Positions 45,940 to 57,760 are shown, counted from the first letter of the stretch. The stretch is DNA of 64,000 nt from Nageia nagi (GCA_050084985.1 JBITNC010000001.1:47802001-47866000); one strand, 5' to 3'. Numbers and translations: made by a program. Notes: a model not told the origin generated them from the letters alone.

Positions 45940-48156
45940 CTAGAATCTCCTACTAGACCCCCCTCCCCCTACACTAGAGCTAGTAGCCCTGCTAGATGTG
46001 CCACCCTCGCACCGAGCCTTGTACTTCTCTATGTGTGCCTTCTCCTCGTCGATCTGTCTCTTGGCCTGGTGAAGCTACTCATAAAGGGCCTTGATTTCCT
46101 TGTTGGTTGCCTGTAGGTCCTAATAGATACCGGTATAATCCCCTCCTCCAAACCGTAGATGACCCTGTAGCTCTCTAATCTCCTCATCCTTCTAACCGAT
46201 TTGACTGTGTAGCTTAGCCATCTCAACCTCAGGATCTATGACATAGCATAAACATATCATGTTAATCCTTAGTAGATCATAAAAAGTAGAAAATAAAGGC
46301 AAAGCAAAATAGAAAATAGGTTACCATCATCATCCTCATCGTAGTCTTCCTCCTCCCAATCTGTATCCATCTCATACTCAGGTTCATACTCATCCTGGTC
46401 TGGATCGATCTCCTCATTGTCATCATGACCTACATCTAGAGATGTGTCACGAGCATATGTCAGGCTACTCTCTCCTCCCCACCCTCTCGCTATGAAGGGA
46501 GCATCCCATCTGGTCTGTATGTCTCCTGTGTCTTCATCCTCCCATGTATCATCACCTAAGTCGACATCATGAATACCTATGTGGTGAGGATGGTGTGTCC
46601 TCCACCAGTCTAGATAGTCCTCCATGTGATCAGGTCCATCTATGTCATCATTGACCCCATGTTCGGAGTCCTTGCTAGGGGACTCCCAATCTAAATCCCA
46701 GTTAGGTACTGGCTCATAGTCCTCTGGGAGATGCTTGCTATGGTAGTAGCGCACCACTATCCTGTAATCATCTAATATGCCTTGTTGGAGGTCGAACTAA
46801 TGGAGTACCTACTCTGGCCTGTACAGCTCCACTAGTGCCCTACGTGCTTATAGGTATGTAGGGTGTCTCACCCATGCCATCTCTTGTATGTCCTCCCACT
46901 CTGGTATACCTCCCTGATAGGGATGCTAGTATATCTGCTCCTCATGTAGTAGGTCAAACTATACCTACCATCCCTCTAGGACCATGCTAGGAAAATTTGG
47001 TCCCTCTATCGTCGCCCACCATTGCTAGGTGGGTACATCATCTGGCTAATCTAGGGGCAACATCGTCGATCTAGAGATGATGATGTGATCATATGCCCAC
47101 ACCTGCAGTATCATAGAATGAGCCACCTGTCTCCCCCCTCTCTCCACCTCTGGAAAGTCATGGAGGTCATGATAGAGTTGCACTAGTATCATGGGGCACC
47201 ATGCATACCGCTACCTATGTTTCACCATGTCCTGTATAATAGGAACCATGCCCATAGGAAAGGTCTCACTACTCTTGTCTGGGTAGACAATAGTATCCAA
47301 AAGGTAGGCAATGAGGAGTCTCATCTGTAGGTCACCCCGTGCTAGAGGATACTCTGACACATGTCTCACTAGGGACACACCCCTCTTCCTATGATTTACT
47401 TCATCTGACCCTATTAGCCATGTAGCCCATACCTCTACCTGTTTAGGCTTGGAACAGGAACCATGTTCACTAGCTTCCCCCTGATAGGAAGTCTAGTGAT
47501 CCTGTAGATATCCTCTAGTGTCACTGTAATCTCACCAGTTGGAAGATGAAAAGTGTTGGAGTTTGGATCCCACCTCTCCATCAAAGCTATTAGCATGTTG
47601 CGGTCATGAAACACATAATCAGCAAATGCAAGGTAGCTGAAGGAAATATCCTCCAGAATGCTTCGAGCTTCATCAGTTTGTGGCCATTATTGGGTAGTGG
47701 TGAAGGTGGCACTCTTACCAGATGGTCGCATAAGGTATGCATAGTTCTGCAAGGAAAGGATGATAGAAAGCAAGTTAGTATCAAGATATGAAACAAATAT
47801 AGCAAAAATAGTACTGGTAAAGAGGATCGCCCACGGTCTAGATCAGGTGAGAAGGATCACCCATGGTCCAAACTAGGGTAGAAAGGACCACCAACGGTCC
47901 TATTTCCATGCATGAAGGTCGATAAAATTTAGGGTACAAGTTCATACAGATGAGCATAGTACATCCATGATACCAAAAATTCAAAAAAATAGAATGAAAA
48001 GGGAAAAACGAAGGGCTAGGGTATTCAACAGGAAAACCCTAGGGGCAATTAGGAAAACCAGTATATAGGTAGCTAAAATCTGAAGATAAGTAAGAGCATA
48101 GCAAGGAAAAGGTAGGAGATGTAATGTACCTGATGACCATTAGGAGAATCAGCCAT
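45940..48156 (-). pseudogene. Plant mobile domain (PMD) gene, three exons, antisense in the LTR element
   Basis: Exon 1, 48156-48130: MADSPNGHQ, then GT. Intron 1, 48129-47747, ends TTGCAG. Exon 2, 47746-46325, starts NYAYLMRPSGKSATFTTT and continues FADYVFHDRNMLIALMERWD and PNSNTFHLPTGEITVTLEDI, the PMD signature (relatives: ERWRPETHTFHLPCGEMTIT). It then reads LLIAYLLDTIVYPDKS. Its last ~145 codons are strongly acidic (DTDWEEEDYDEDDDG). Intron 2, 46324-46236 (89 bp), GT...AG, phase 1. Exon 3, 46235-45940, looks coiled-coil (MAKLHSQIG, KDEEIRELQGHLRFGG, ALYE, LHQAKRQIDEEKAHIEKYK) and ends in a Ser/Gly tail. Exon 2 has several stops, mostly TAG, and a net frame change before 46757, so this copy is dead. 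PMD proteins occur as plant nuclear factors (MAIN/MAIL family) and inside transposable elements. Confidence 0.85.
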
Positions 48157-48564
48157 AAAGGTAGCTCTGTGTCCATCTCAGTGTGTGATCAGTAGGGCCA
48201 TAGCGTGCAACATAGCAATACAAGAAGAATCACCTAGTGATAGTGACAAAATCACCAGCTAAACCTCTCTGAATCAGTCTCTCAAGCTCTAGGATACTCT
48301 CAGCTATGAAAATGATAGGGTGATCAAATGAGGAAGGGTGGGGCCCCTTTTATAGAAAGATTAGGGCACACACTTCAAGACAAATTTTGATTTGAGCATT
48401 TGGTATACGTGGACAAGTAATTAGGTATCAATTTGGAATCTAGGGGTGATTCGTAGGGATCTGATCTTCACATTTTTTGATGAATCCTCAAGAAAGGACC
48501 ACCCATGGCCTTAGGTGAAGACCATCGATGTTCTAAGTCTATAAGAAAGGACCACCCACATTCC
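47824..48564. repeat. Cluster of palindromic boxes around intron 1 and the 5' flank of the PMD gene
   Basis: Variants of GGACCACCCATGGTCC at 47824-47839, 47854-47869, 47885-47900, 48496-48511 and 48549-48564. GGACC and GGTCC form a 5-bp inverted pair around six bases. Further copies lie at 45689-45704 and in both LTRs. Confidence 0.8.
48347..48354 (-). promoter_or_regulatory. Putative TATA box of the antisense PMD gene
   Basis: Minus strand TATAAAAG followed by GGGCCCC, about 190 bp upstream of the start codon. It suggests the antisense gene had its own promoter rather than depending on the LTR. Confidence 0.55.
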
Positions 48565-48680
48565 TTTATCTAGAAAATTAGCTTATCTAAGTATCATGTG
48601 TGCATCATAGGTGTTTAATCAATGTTATATCCAGAAGAATATTGCTTTGAGTTTCATGTTTGTAGACTTGAATTATCAGC

Positions 48681-48803
48681 TTATCATGCCTATGAGTGGA
48701 GTCCTAGCTCCCATTATCAGCTTATCATGCCTATGAGTGGAGGCTCAGCTCCCATTATCAGCTTATCATGCCTATGAGTGGAGTTCTAGCTCCCATTATC
48801 AGC
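48681..48803. repeat. 41-bp tandem repeat, three copies
   Basis: Units start 'ttatcatgcctatgagtgga' at 48681, 48722 and 48763, and differ at a few positions. Confidence 0.9.
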
Positions 48804-49281
48804 TTATCACTTATTTTGTAGAGTTCAGTTCTTATGCAACTGCAATACACCTCTTAGTGTGAAGGCTCAGTTGTGTGGAACTTAGCTCTCCCCCATCAGC
48901 TTATCACTTATTTTGTAGAGTTCGATTCTTATGCAATTGTAGTACACCTCTTGGTGCAAAGGCTCAGTTGTGTGGAACTTAGCTCTCACATATCAGCTTA
49001 TCATTGTTTTGCAAAGTTCGGTTCTTATGCAACTGCAGTATGCCTCTTGGTGCAAAGGCTCAGTTGTGTGGAACTTAGCTCTCCCCCATTAGCTTATCAT
49101 TGTTTTGCAGAGTTCAATTCTTATGCAACTACAGTACACCTCATGATGCGAAGGCTCAATTATGTGGAACTTAGCTCTCATGTATCAGCTTATCACTTAT
49201 TTTGTGGAGTTCAGTTCATGTGCAACTGCAGTACACCTCTTGGTGCAAAGGCTCAGTTGTGTGGAACTTAGCTCTCCCCTA
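48801..49281. repeat. 96-97-bp tandem repeat, five copies
   Basis: Units start 'agcttatcac/agcttatcat' at 48801, 48898, 48995, 49091 and 49187, and contain 'aaggctcagttgtgtggaac'. Open frames through the block on both strands only reflect the near multiple-of-three period and are not called as genes. Confidence 0.9.
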
Positions 49282-49298
49282 TGTGTGGTTATGGTTAT

Positions 49299-49470
49299 CA
49301 TGTCTTGTATTGTGAATTGGTCATGTGTGTTGTCATGTGTCATCATGTCTTGTCTTGTGAGTTGGTCATGTGTGTCATCATGTGTCATCATGTCTTATCT
49401 TGTGATGTGGTCATGTATGGTGTCATGTGTTGTTATGTCTTATCTTGAGATGTGGTCTTGTCAAGTTATC
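49299..49470. repeat. 45-bp tandem repeat, about four copies
   Basis: Units start 'catgtcttgtattgtgaatt' (variants) at 49299, 49344, 49389 and 49434; each is rich in 'catgtgt'. The DNA from 49470 to 49822 is non-coding. Confidence 0.85.
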
Positions 49471-49835
49471 ATCCGATCAACGTGTGTGGTCAATTCATCT
49501 GTCTGATCATTGTCATGTGTGTTGTCAAGTTTGTTGTCATGGGTCATCCGCATTGCGGCAAGATTATCAGCTTATCAGATGATTAGATATATCAGGCTAT
49601 CACCTCCTATGGCAAAACGCAAGGGGCAAGCATGCCCAAGGTAATATCAAAAGGGAGTTTTCTCAACCTATATCTAGTACTAATAAGCTTTATCATGATG
49701 TTGTTTAAGTTTAGAATGGTTAATGTTTATCATTGCTTATCAAAATTGTTTGTTATGATGTTGTGTTTTTACTTTGAATGCAAAATCTCAAGTCACCTCA
49801 TGTTTCTTTCGATTTCACATCCAAAGTGGGGCATT

Positions 49836-50687
49836 TGTTAACACATAAAAATGAATTTATGTTTTTAAATCAATAAATTAATGAAATATGCTTGGCCTAA
49901 ATATATGTCTTGATTGTATTAAAGTGATAATATCAATGTTTGTCTTGAAAATGAATTTTATAATGATTATCTTGAATATTGCATGGATTATCTTGAATAT
50001 TGCATGGATTATCTTATTATTGGTGTGTTTATCTTGAATATTGTGAATTATCCTTATTTATGTAGATGCATGCCAACCCATGGGTTGTATTATCTATTAT
50101 CTATATAAATAAGGGATCTAGTAGTAAGTCCACATAACCGGGATACACATGATCCTGCATATGGTCTTGTAAGTGGCTACCCCTTAAGGTATCTCTTGGT
50201 ACCGCCTACAAGGTTGTGGTTTGTGTGCTTCCTTTTGCGAGCTATCTTGACATGCACGATCTATTCTGATATCACATTGCTATCTGAGACATCCATATTG
50301 AAGTTCTGGACTCAATCAAGAGGTCAAAACCATCAAATGAAGGCCACTGGTGCTCCTTTATGAATGAAAGAACACCATCAATGCTCTTATATCATTGAAA
50401 CGGACCGCCCATGGTCCTCTTTTTGCATCCTCGCAGGTCATGATGTTGTTGGAAAGGTAGCTAATCATTAGTACATCACCAATATCTACATCTTTCATTA
50501 TCAGGTATGTTTCGTAAGGTAAGTACACAAATTACAGTCTTGGTTGGTACAATTACATTTTTGAATTGGATATTTTATTTATTGTTATCTAGAATAAATT
50601 GCTATTCGTAGCTTAAATACAGATAACATTGAGTTTGTAGATATTTGCTTATTTACTTATTTGCATACTCAATTTTATTTGTAAACA
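49836..50687 (+). repeat. 3' LTR of the plant-mobile-domain element
   Basis: 852 bp, TATA box at 50104-50111, palindromic boxes at 50342-50356 and 50402-50417. Differences from the 5' LTR cluster around 43860-44080, at and near the palindromic boxes, and are mostly transitions. Confidence 0.93.
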
Positions 50688-50692
50688 GTGAA

Positions 50693-51989
50693 GGAAGATG
50701 TAACCATTCAAACCTAAGAGTGAACTACTACTACCATGTGGAAATGAGTTGTAGTCGACATGTTGATAAAGTCTTGGGGGTCATACACTCTTGATTAAGT
50801 GCACTCGGGTGTTCACCTCCTCTTACATTCTTTATTTATCCTTGGTAGGTCTTATTATGTCTTAGTGAGGATTACTAAAACTTGAGATGCTTGTGGAACT
50901 TATCACTCATTGATTTCTCTTAAACATTATGACATCATCACTCAAAAATGGTGGGGTTTATTGAATATAGAGTTATGAACATCTCCCACCATGAAGCCCT
51001 TCTAGACTACTTATTGATGAAGCTATCTAGCACCTATTGATCCTTCCTAAAAGTGTGATGTGAACACTATAATTTCATGGTTTCAATTTATATTGACTCT
51101 TATAACATTGCTCACTACATAACCCTAACCAAGAACCAAAACTTATATACATGGCCTAAAAATAATACCCAAATTATGCTAGAACAAAACATAAGCAACC
51201 AAACTTGCAATAGGGCACATACTCGACTTAGAAAAATACATAGACTATATACAATACTTCCTGGACATGACTCATATGACTTATAAACTTCACTTAGACA
51301 TGAATCATATGACTTTGTATAAACAACACTCGTCTTATAATAAAATGATGGTTTTCAATGAATTTCTATTGAATAAGATCCAATAATATGAATTTTTTTT
51401 GAAAATACCTTAAACAATACCAATCCCTAACTAATGGCATGTATAACATAATACTCTTGAGGCAAAGACTAAGTATGTACAATTTATACTCGAGATTGAA
51501 CTTGCATAACTATTTACAATTTAAAGAGAATGGGAAATAAGAAATAGGAAGTATAGAAGAACTTTTATTAGAATTGAAGAATGAATGAATGAAATAATAA
51601 TGAATATAAATAATATTACCTCTTAGAGTGTAATTTTGTAAGAATAATAGTCTTCGAGCTACTTTTTGAGGTCTTTAGCCTATTGGAGAATAAAACCCTT
51701 AATGACCACTCCCACTTGCTTTCCTACTTGTATCTTTTTGCAAGGCTTGTTCCTATGGTATTAATTTTGTTGTTAATAGAGGTAGAAGTTTCTTGTACAA
51801 ATCCTATAAATCCTTATCATCTACCTATGATAGGATGGGCAATGCTTGAAATTTTGCAATGTTTGCTTTGAAGTTGATCAGGACATTCTCTAGTCTGCCA
51901 GCATTCAAAAATCTTACAACTACCTCATGAGCTTGCTCATTCGTCTCTTGCAAATTTGAGAGTTAATTTTTAGACAAGTTATTACTACA
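50693..51989. other. Non-coding, possibly containing the 3' LTR of the next element
   Basis: No gene recognised. At about 51706-51717 the minus strand reads GCAAGTGGGAG followed by TGGTCATTAAG, which could be a polypurine tract and LTR start of the minus-strand gypsy element, but no matching 5' LTR is in the window to test it. Confidence 0.4.
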
Positions 51990-54900
51990 TCTTTCTCCAA
52001 AAATGATTTAGTATTTTCCACTCATCAATTAGCACTACTCTATACATTTGACTCCTCCCATAATTTGGAAGCCTTCAATTGAATTAAAGAATTAAAATAC
52101 ATATTTACAAAACTTATCTCTACTTTTAATTGACCTTTTTCTAGGTATAGAGCTAATGCCAAATTCTTTAAATCATAAATATATTTTATTCTTTTCAAAA
52201 TTATTTATCTTGGCCTTAGAGTTATAGTGGCCAAATCCTTTTCTATTATGACCTTGAGCTAATTATGCATTTCCTCAATCTTTGCTTTTGGGGATGTTAG
52301 GGCCAAGTGTTGGAGTGTAGATTTACTTTATCATAATTTAAAATTTTATTATCTACCATTCTCTATCAAACCTTCTCCACCAAATTTTTCTTGTAATCTT
52401 TAATGATTTGTAGTAGATTTACTTTATCATCATTTAAAATTTTATCAGCTACAACAATCTTCTTAAACTCTTCCTCTATTTTTTGAGATTTTTCCCTATT
52501 AATTATGTTAGACTAATCCTTTAGCTCCTTATTAGCCTCCTATAAGTTCTTATCATGCTCAACATTTTGCTTGGATAAGTTTTGAATTAATTCATTAGTT
52601 TGGTTTTGCAATTTGACCATTATTTTGTCTTTTTGTAAGCAGTCTTCTTTGGGCTGCTCAATCTTTTTATTTAATTTCTCTATTTTATTCTCCATATATT
52701 GGAGACATTTTCTTGCTTCCAAGGAAGTATTCACCAAAAATGTGAATTGATCAACTCCTGGAGCACTTTGCATTTTCACATCAATAATGATGGTAGGGGT
52801 TTTATCTAGCTACGCATCCTTGAAGGGAATATATGCAATTCTAACATCCCCCTTATTTGTATCACTACTTAATAGTCTACCTTATTTCTCAAGGAGCACA
52901 TGGGGCTTATTTATAAATGTCACCTAATTAATGGGCTCTACTACTTGAGTAGAAAAAATACTTTGTATTTCTTCATTCATGGTAGTTGAATAAGGAATTA
53001 AAGAATGCTGTGATGTGCTTGCTTTAAAAGTTGATGTAGATGTTTCTTGAGTAGGCAACTCTTTTGCTATTTTCATAATGGAATTTTCTTATTGTTATTC
53101 TTCCTCTTCGTCCATAATGGATTCATTTTTCTCTTGTACCTTATCCATTGGGCTAGAGTCTTTTTCTTATTTTCATCTTCATCAGCATCACAATCTTTGC
53201 CTGCTTCTCCACCTATTGCTACTCCTCCTATGCTAAGCATATTCCCTCCCCCTTGTTGCACTTCATCCTTGGGATTTTCTTATGCATCTTGAAATACTAT
53301 CATGTTTATGCTTTAGGGTTTGTGGGTATTTGCATCTAAGAGTTACATATATCTCATGATTATCTCTAGCTCTTCTTCTTGTACCTATAGAGATAGGACT
53401 TGGAATTTCTTAGGCACTATTGGTTTCATTAGAAGTTGCACTTTCTTTAGGGTTTGCTACCCACTAGTTGGTTCTTTGATTATTAACTTAATTCCTTTTT
53501 ATTTCTTAGGGGGAGACTCCTTAGTAGTAGCAACCATCAATACTTGTATCTTTTTTTCTTATATAGAGGCTAATTATGAGCTAGAATCTTCTTCAAGTTT
53601 TCTTTTCCTTAGCTCCTTAAGCTCTTCTACCCATTACACCAATAGCTGATCATCTTGTGATACCTTGCCTTGAAAATTGGTTAATAATGGTTGCCCTATT
53701 TCTAGTAGTGGGTCTTTTAGATATTATAAATTCCAATAATGATCATGCTTGAACTCACCAAAAGGCTTATTTTCCACATATCCCTCCTTAGTGGTATATT
53801 CAAATCTATATTTTGTAAAATATTCAATTTTATTGGGACCCCATTTCAATTCATCTTGCAATTGGGTAATCACTTATGGGGCCAAGGTAAATTCTTGCCT
53901 CCTAGTTTCCCATAATCTATATTTCTTTATTCCCTCAAGGGCCATCCATGCCTTATCTAAAATACCAAATTCCCACTTCAAGGGGGCTCAAGATTTTTTC
54001 TCTATCTAGTTTATAAAATATTTAATCTATGATTGGGCCTCATGAATGAATGCTAGACATTTCTTATTTTCCTTTACAATCTTTATAACTTCCCCTATAG
54101 TTTCATACATCCATGGTAATTCTAACTTTTCTAATTTAAATTTTTGAATCAAAATATTAGAAAACTCTTCACCATAACCTACTTCTAATAATGTAAAACT
54201 TCCTGCCATGGTTGATGTTTTGATAATGGGCTTGAAATTACCTCTCGAACTGTACCTGGTCTCTATAGCACATATTTGTCTATCTATTTCTATTAAATAT
54301 ATATCCATTTCTAATAAATATAACTACTGAGTAACAAACTTGGGTAGCAAAAAGGGAGTTTCAAAATAACCATACCTCAAAATGATAGTCCTTTCCTTTA
54401 GAAAATACCAGTCTCTAATTTTGTTATTACCTTGTAGGGCATTCTAGATAGTCTGGTGTAGTCTATGTACATTTCATCCTATAAGAATCTTCATAATGGG
54501 GATGAAGAATTTCTCTACAAACTCATAATAGTAACCATGCATTTTGTGAGTGTTGGCACCCTCATGTCGATTTATATAGGTGCTATGGAGGCAATTTCTA
54601 GCACTATAGATAATGCTTTTATTGATACTATAGAAAATCCTCCTTTGATCATAGAATATAGGTTTTGGTGGACTATTAACTACCATAAATAAGAAGAATG
54701 CCTAAAATATCTCTTGTTAATGCTAAATAAATTCTTTCTAATTTTATTAGATAAAAGGTAATAAAATCATAATAGATCAAACCTTCATTAATGTTATAAG
54801 CCATCCTGATCATGGATTCATTTGCTTCTATTTAGATCACTCATCCAACAATTACCTCCAAAGCTTACATGACCTATCTATCCTAGGATTTTTTAAATTT

Positions 54901-55476
54901 TGCAATATCATAGCTCTATTGTAGCTTAGTGGTATTCTTGTTTTACTTCTCATTGATCCAATTGATCATATCATCCTTATTCTGATAAAAATCTCATTTA
55001 TCCTTTTTTAGATCAACTTAATTTTTAACGTAAAAGCTCCAATCATATGGAATTGCTAATTCATTTAAAATGGTAATAGGGGAGTAGTCTAGGAAGGTAT
55101 CTAACTGATATTCTAATTCTTCTCTACCCTTTTGTTGCTCCTTATACTCCCTTATGATGTAGCCCTCTAGGATGTACCTTGATGCCATGATGATGAGGAG
55201 TTTTGGGTAGGTGAATGACTCATATGGAACAAAGTATGCCACACCCTAGTTAATCATCATATTATTCCCTACTACCCTCATTTTTACTTTTCCAATGACC
55301 TTGGGTCTCTCATTTTGCAAAAATGGCCTTTTAAAGTACATGTGCCAGGTATCCATATGATTGATAACCCCTTTATAAGTTAATTTTAGGGGCATTCTCT
55401 AAGTATTCCTCATGGATTTTTGTTAGCTCCTCAACTCCCTCCCATGAAATGACCACAATCTTATTTGGTTTAGCCA
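51990..55476 (-). pseudogene. Unrecognised long ORF downstream of integrase
   Basis: Starts about 530 bp after the integrase end with ATG 55474-55476: MAKPNKIVVISWEGVEELTK. It continues in pieces: TWHMYFKRPFLQNERPKVIG, AYFVPYESFTYPKLLIIMAS, VEKFFIPIMKILIG, LELPWMYETIGEVIKIVKEN, DELKWGPNKIEYFTKYRFEY. The middle part (about 53100-53700) is charged and Ser/Lys-rich, and the last part (52780-52480) is coiled-coil-like (NKIEKLNKKIEQPKEDCLQK). Total about 1100 codons with many stops, most of them TAG at places reading as Gln. I see no match to envelope-like, PMD or other families I know. Position after integrase is that of env-like ORFs in some plant gypsy elements, but I see no membrane segments. 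Confidence 0.55.
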
Positions 55477-56019
55477 TTATATTGAATAATATTTGAGAAG
55501 CTCTAGTAAACATCAAGCTCCCCTTAAATTATGTCACAATAAAACTCTTTCATACCCTAGTGTCAAAATCTCTAAGAACAATATATCTCTATAAACACTT
55601 GAAAACTTAGGTTCTCAAATTTGCTAAGTGAGGAATGACAAAGTTAGGACTATGTTTTATTTATTTGAGGGTTTCAAATCCCACCTATTAATGGTAATTA
55701 ATGCATTAGGAATATTAAGGTTTGTGTAGGGTATTGTGTTAGATCTAATAGATAAAATGGCATTAAACTCAGCCACATTGATTTTAAAGGTAGGTGACGT
55801 GTAAGCTGGGAGGGTTTTTGAGGCAATCTAGCATTGAAGGGCCAATCTTTTGATAATATGTTTGGTATCTATTAGGCTTAACTACCACCATGCTTAGTAA
55901 ATGCTATCATTAATGACTATTTAGCTCCTTTAGAAGTGCATTGATGAGAAACACAATATATACACATTTTTTTAAGTATCAAAAGTAATAGCTATTTATA
56001 GTATACAAGCTTAGCGAGT

Positions 56020-57080
56020 GTTATGAAATTACCTAGTTACCCAATAATGTTTGAGATGGATCCTATTCACTGGTATAGGAAACTCCTAGGAGCTAGAAAT
56101 ATCCTACAGTCTAAATGCATTATTCTGCAAGGCCTCAATGATGATATAAGGTCCACTCCATAAGGAATCAATTTTCTGGTGCCTCTTAGGCTTTGACCTT
56201 TCCTCATCCCATTTTAGGACTATATCTCTAACTTCAAACTTCACTTGGGAGGAATTATTTTTATAAAACCACCTTTTAATAATCTTTTATCTATGCTAGA
56301 AATTTTAATAATATTTGTTTTTGTATTCTTCCAGCTTGATCAACTAATTGAATCTAAATTGCAATGGCTCAAAGTCATAATCTTCCAACTCTTGTCGGAT
56401 TTTCAGTGCAAGTAATTCTAGATGGATAGGCAACATTGATCTCTTACCATAAATTAATGCATAGGGTGATGTTTTGATAGTTGACTTGATACTAATTATA
56501 TCAACCCATAATGCATAGTCTAACTTTGTATGCCACTGCTTGAGATTTCCTTTAATAGTTATTTTAATAATTTGGGTTAGTTTTTTTTAATCGATTTAGC
56601 CACCTCATTCCCTTATGGGTAATAGTTTGAAAATAATAGCTAATAGATCCTATAATCTACTACAAAGTTTGATAAATTAGCCTTGATTAATGCAAAACCA
56701 TTATCTAATACAATGGTCTGTGGGATACCAAAATGAGTGATCAATTTCTTTATCATCTCTATTACTACCTCTTGATTTGCACTTTTACATGGTATAACTT
56801 CTGAACATCTGGTAAAGTAGTCTATTGCATTCAAGATAACTTATTACCCACTGAAGAGTTTGGATTAATTACATTAATAAATTCTAAACCTCATTATTGG
56901 AAAGGTTCTTCAATGACCACAAGTTTTAAAGGCATGGCAACTTGTCTTATTTTACCCACATACCTATTATACTTATCACATTCTTGGGCTATCTTGAAAG
57001 CATATTGGAATATAGTAGGCCAATAATATCCCACTTGTAATATCTTTGCTACAGTAGTTAGACCACTATAGTATCATCCA
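56020..57080 (-). pseudogene. Gypsy integrase
   Basis: Zinc region remnant: ILQVGYYWPTIF and AQECDKYNRYVGK, with the last Cys changed to Tyr. Core: GLEFINVINPNSS, where family members have GLDFIG, so the first catalytic Asp reads Glu. At 56834-56640 follow AIDYFTRCSEVIPCKSANQE, KKLITHFGIPQTIVLDNGFA and SNFVVDY. Carboxy part: WHTKLDYALWVDI, KTSPYALIYGKRSMLPIHLE, VLKWDEERSKPKRHQKIDS, LWSGPYII and IPVNRIHLKHYW, ending about 56020. Confidence 0.87.
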
Positions 57081-57249
57081 AAGAATCCATAATGAAACTC
57101 ATATAGAATTATCTAAGCTTCATCTTGAGTTACACATCTCAACATGGTTTGATCAAATTTTTTTCTATAGAGATGATCATCAATCAATGTTAATTTGAGT
57201 ACCTATAGCCCGAATCTTCTTCTCTAAAACCTATCAAAATACTCAGGGT

Positions 57250-57760
57250 ATCATACAATTTTGAAGTAGACAATATATTGCTTTACCTAATCACTCTCCT
57301 TATTAACATGCTCCTCATGCTCAATAATAGCAATCATATGTGCTACCTCTACTATGTTTTCATAGAGAGCTCTTCCTTTGATAATCTTAGTTGGTTTAAT
57401 TTCAACATCATATTCCATTATCCTTGTTATCCAACCAACTTTTCCCTTCACCCAATTCTCTTTGGATAATATAGTTTCTTACATCTAGGTGAATAGTATA
57501 TACAAGAATTTTATTTTGAGACACATAATGCTTAAACTTTTTCAATCCTCTCATAAGAGAAAATACTTGCTTTTCAATGAATGAGTACCTTTTTTTGATG
57601 TTGATGTAGTGTTTGACTATGAAAGGCTATAAGATGTTTTCTTTTTGGTCATCCTTGTGTTCTAGAATGGTTGCAATGCTTTTCTCAGCTCCATAAGCAT
57701 ACATAATAAATTTTTTAGGAAAATATAATTTTTTTTACAACTTGAGATTATGTTATTACC
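57250..57760 (-). pseudogene. Gypsy RNase H following reverse transcriptase
   Basis: MYAYGAEKSIATILEHKDDQ, KKRYSFIEKQVFSLMRGLKK and FKHYVSQNKILVYTIHLDVR follow the family pattern of gypsy RNase H (a DAS-type start, YSxxEKE, LxKFRHYL). The first Asp of the catalytic set is replaced (MYAYG). It joins the DNA-binding end region (GEGKSWLDNKDNG). Confidence 0.82.

Larger units (their letters stand above)
43393..50687 (+). mobile_element. LTR element with sense gag and antisense plant mobile domain gene
   Basis: LTRs of 851 and 852 bp, primer-site position, a gag close to intact, and a polypurine tract (AAAGTGGGGCATT, 49823-49835). GTGAA occurs at 43388-43392 and at 50688-50692. No protease, reverse transcriptase or integrase is present, so it is non-autonomous. 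Between gag and the 3' LTR it carries a minus-strand plant mobile domain gene with introns, then three blocks of tandem repeats. LTR similarity (about 95% by eye) and the small number of gag stops make it one of the younger insertions here. Confidence 0.94.

Noticed and set aside
46029-46226. Alternative minus-strand open frame of 65 codons over PMD exon 3
   Set aside because: It is a different frame from the exon joined by the phase-1 intron; the coiled-coil reading in the joined frame is far more protein-like.
48681-49470. CRISPR-like regular repeats
   Set aside because: Units are directly adjacent without unique spacers, and the context is a plant LTR element.
48873-49506. Long plus-strand open frames through the 96-bp repeats
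   Set aside because: They are repeats of one ~32-residue translation created by the tandem period; there is no start context, family match or conservation.
51700-51720. Polypurine tract and 3' LTR start of the minus-strand gypsy element
   Set aside because: Plausible by sequence, but no second LTR exists in the window to confirm it.
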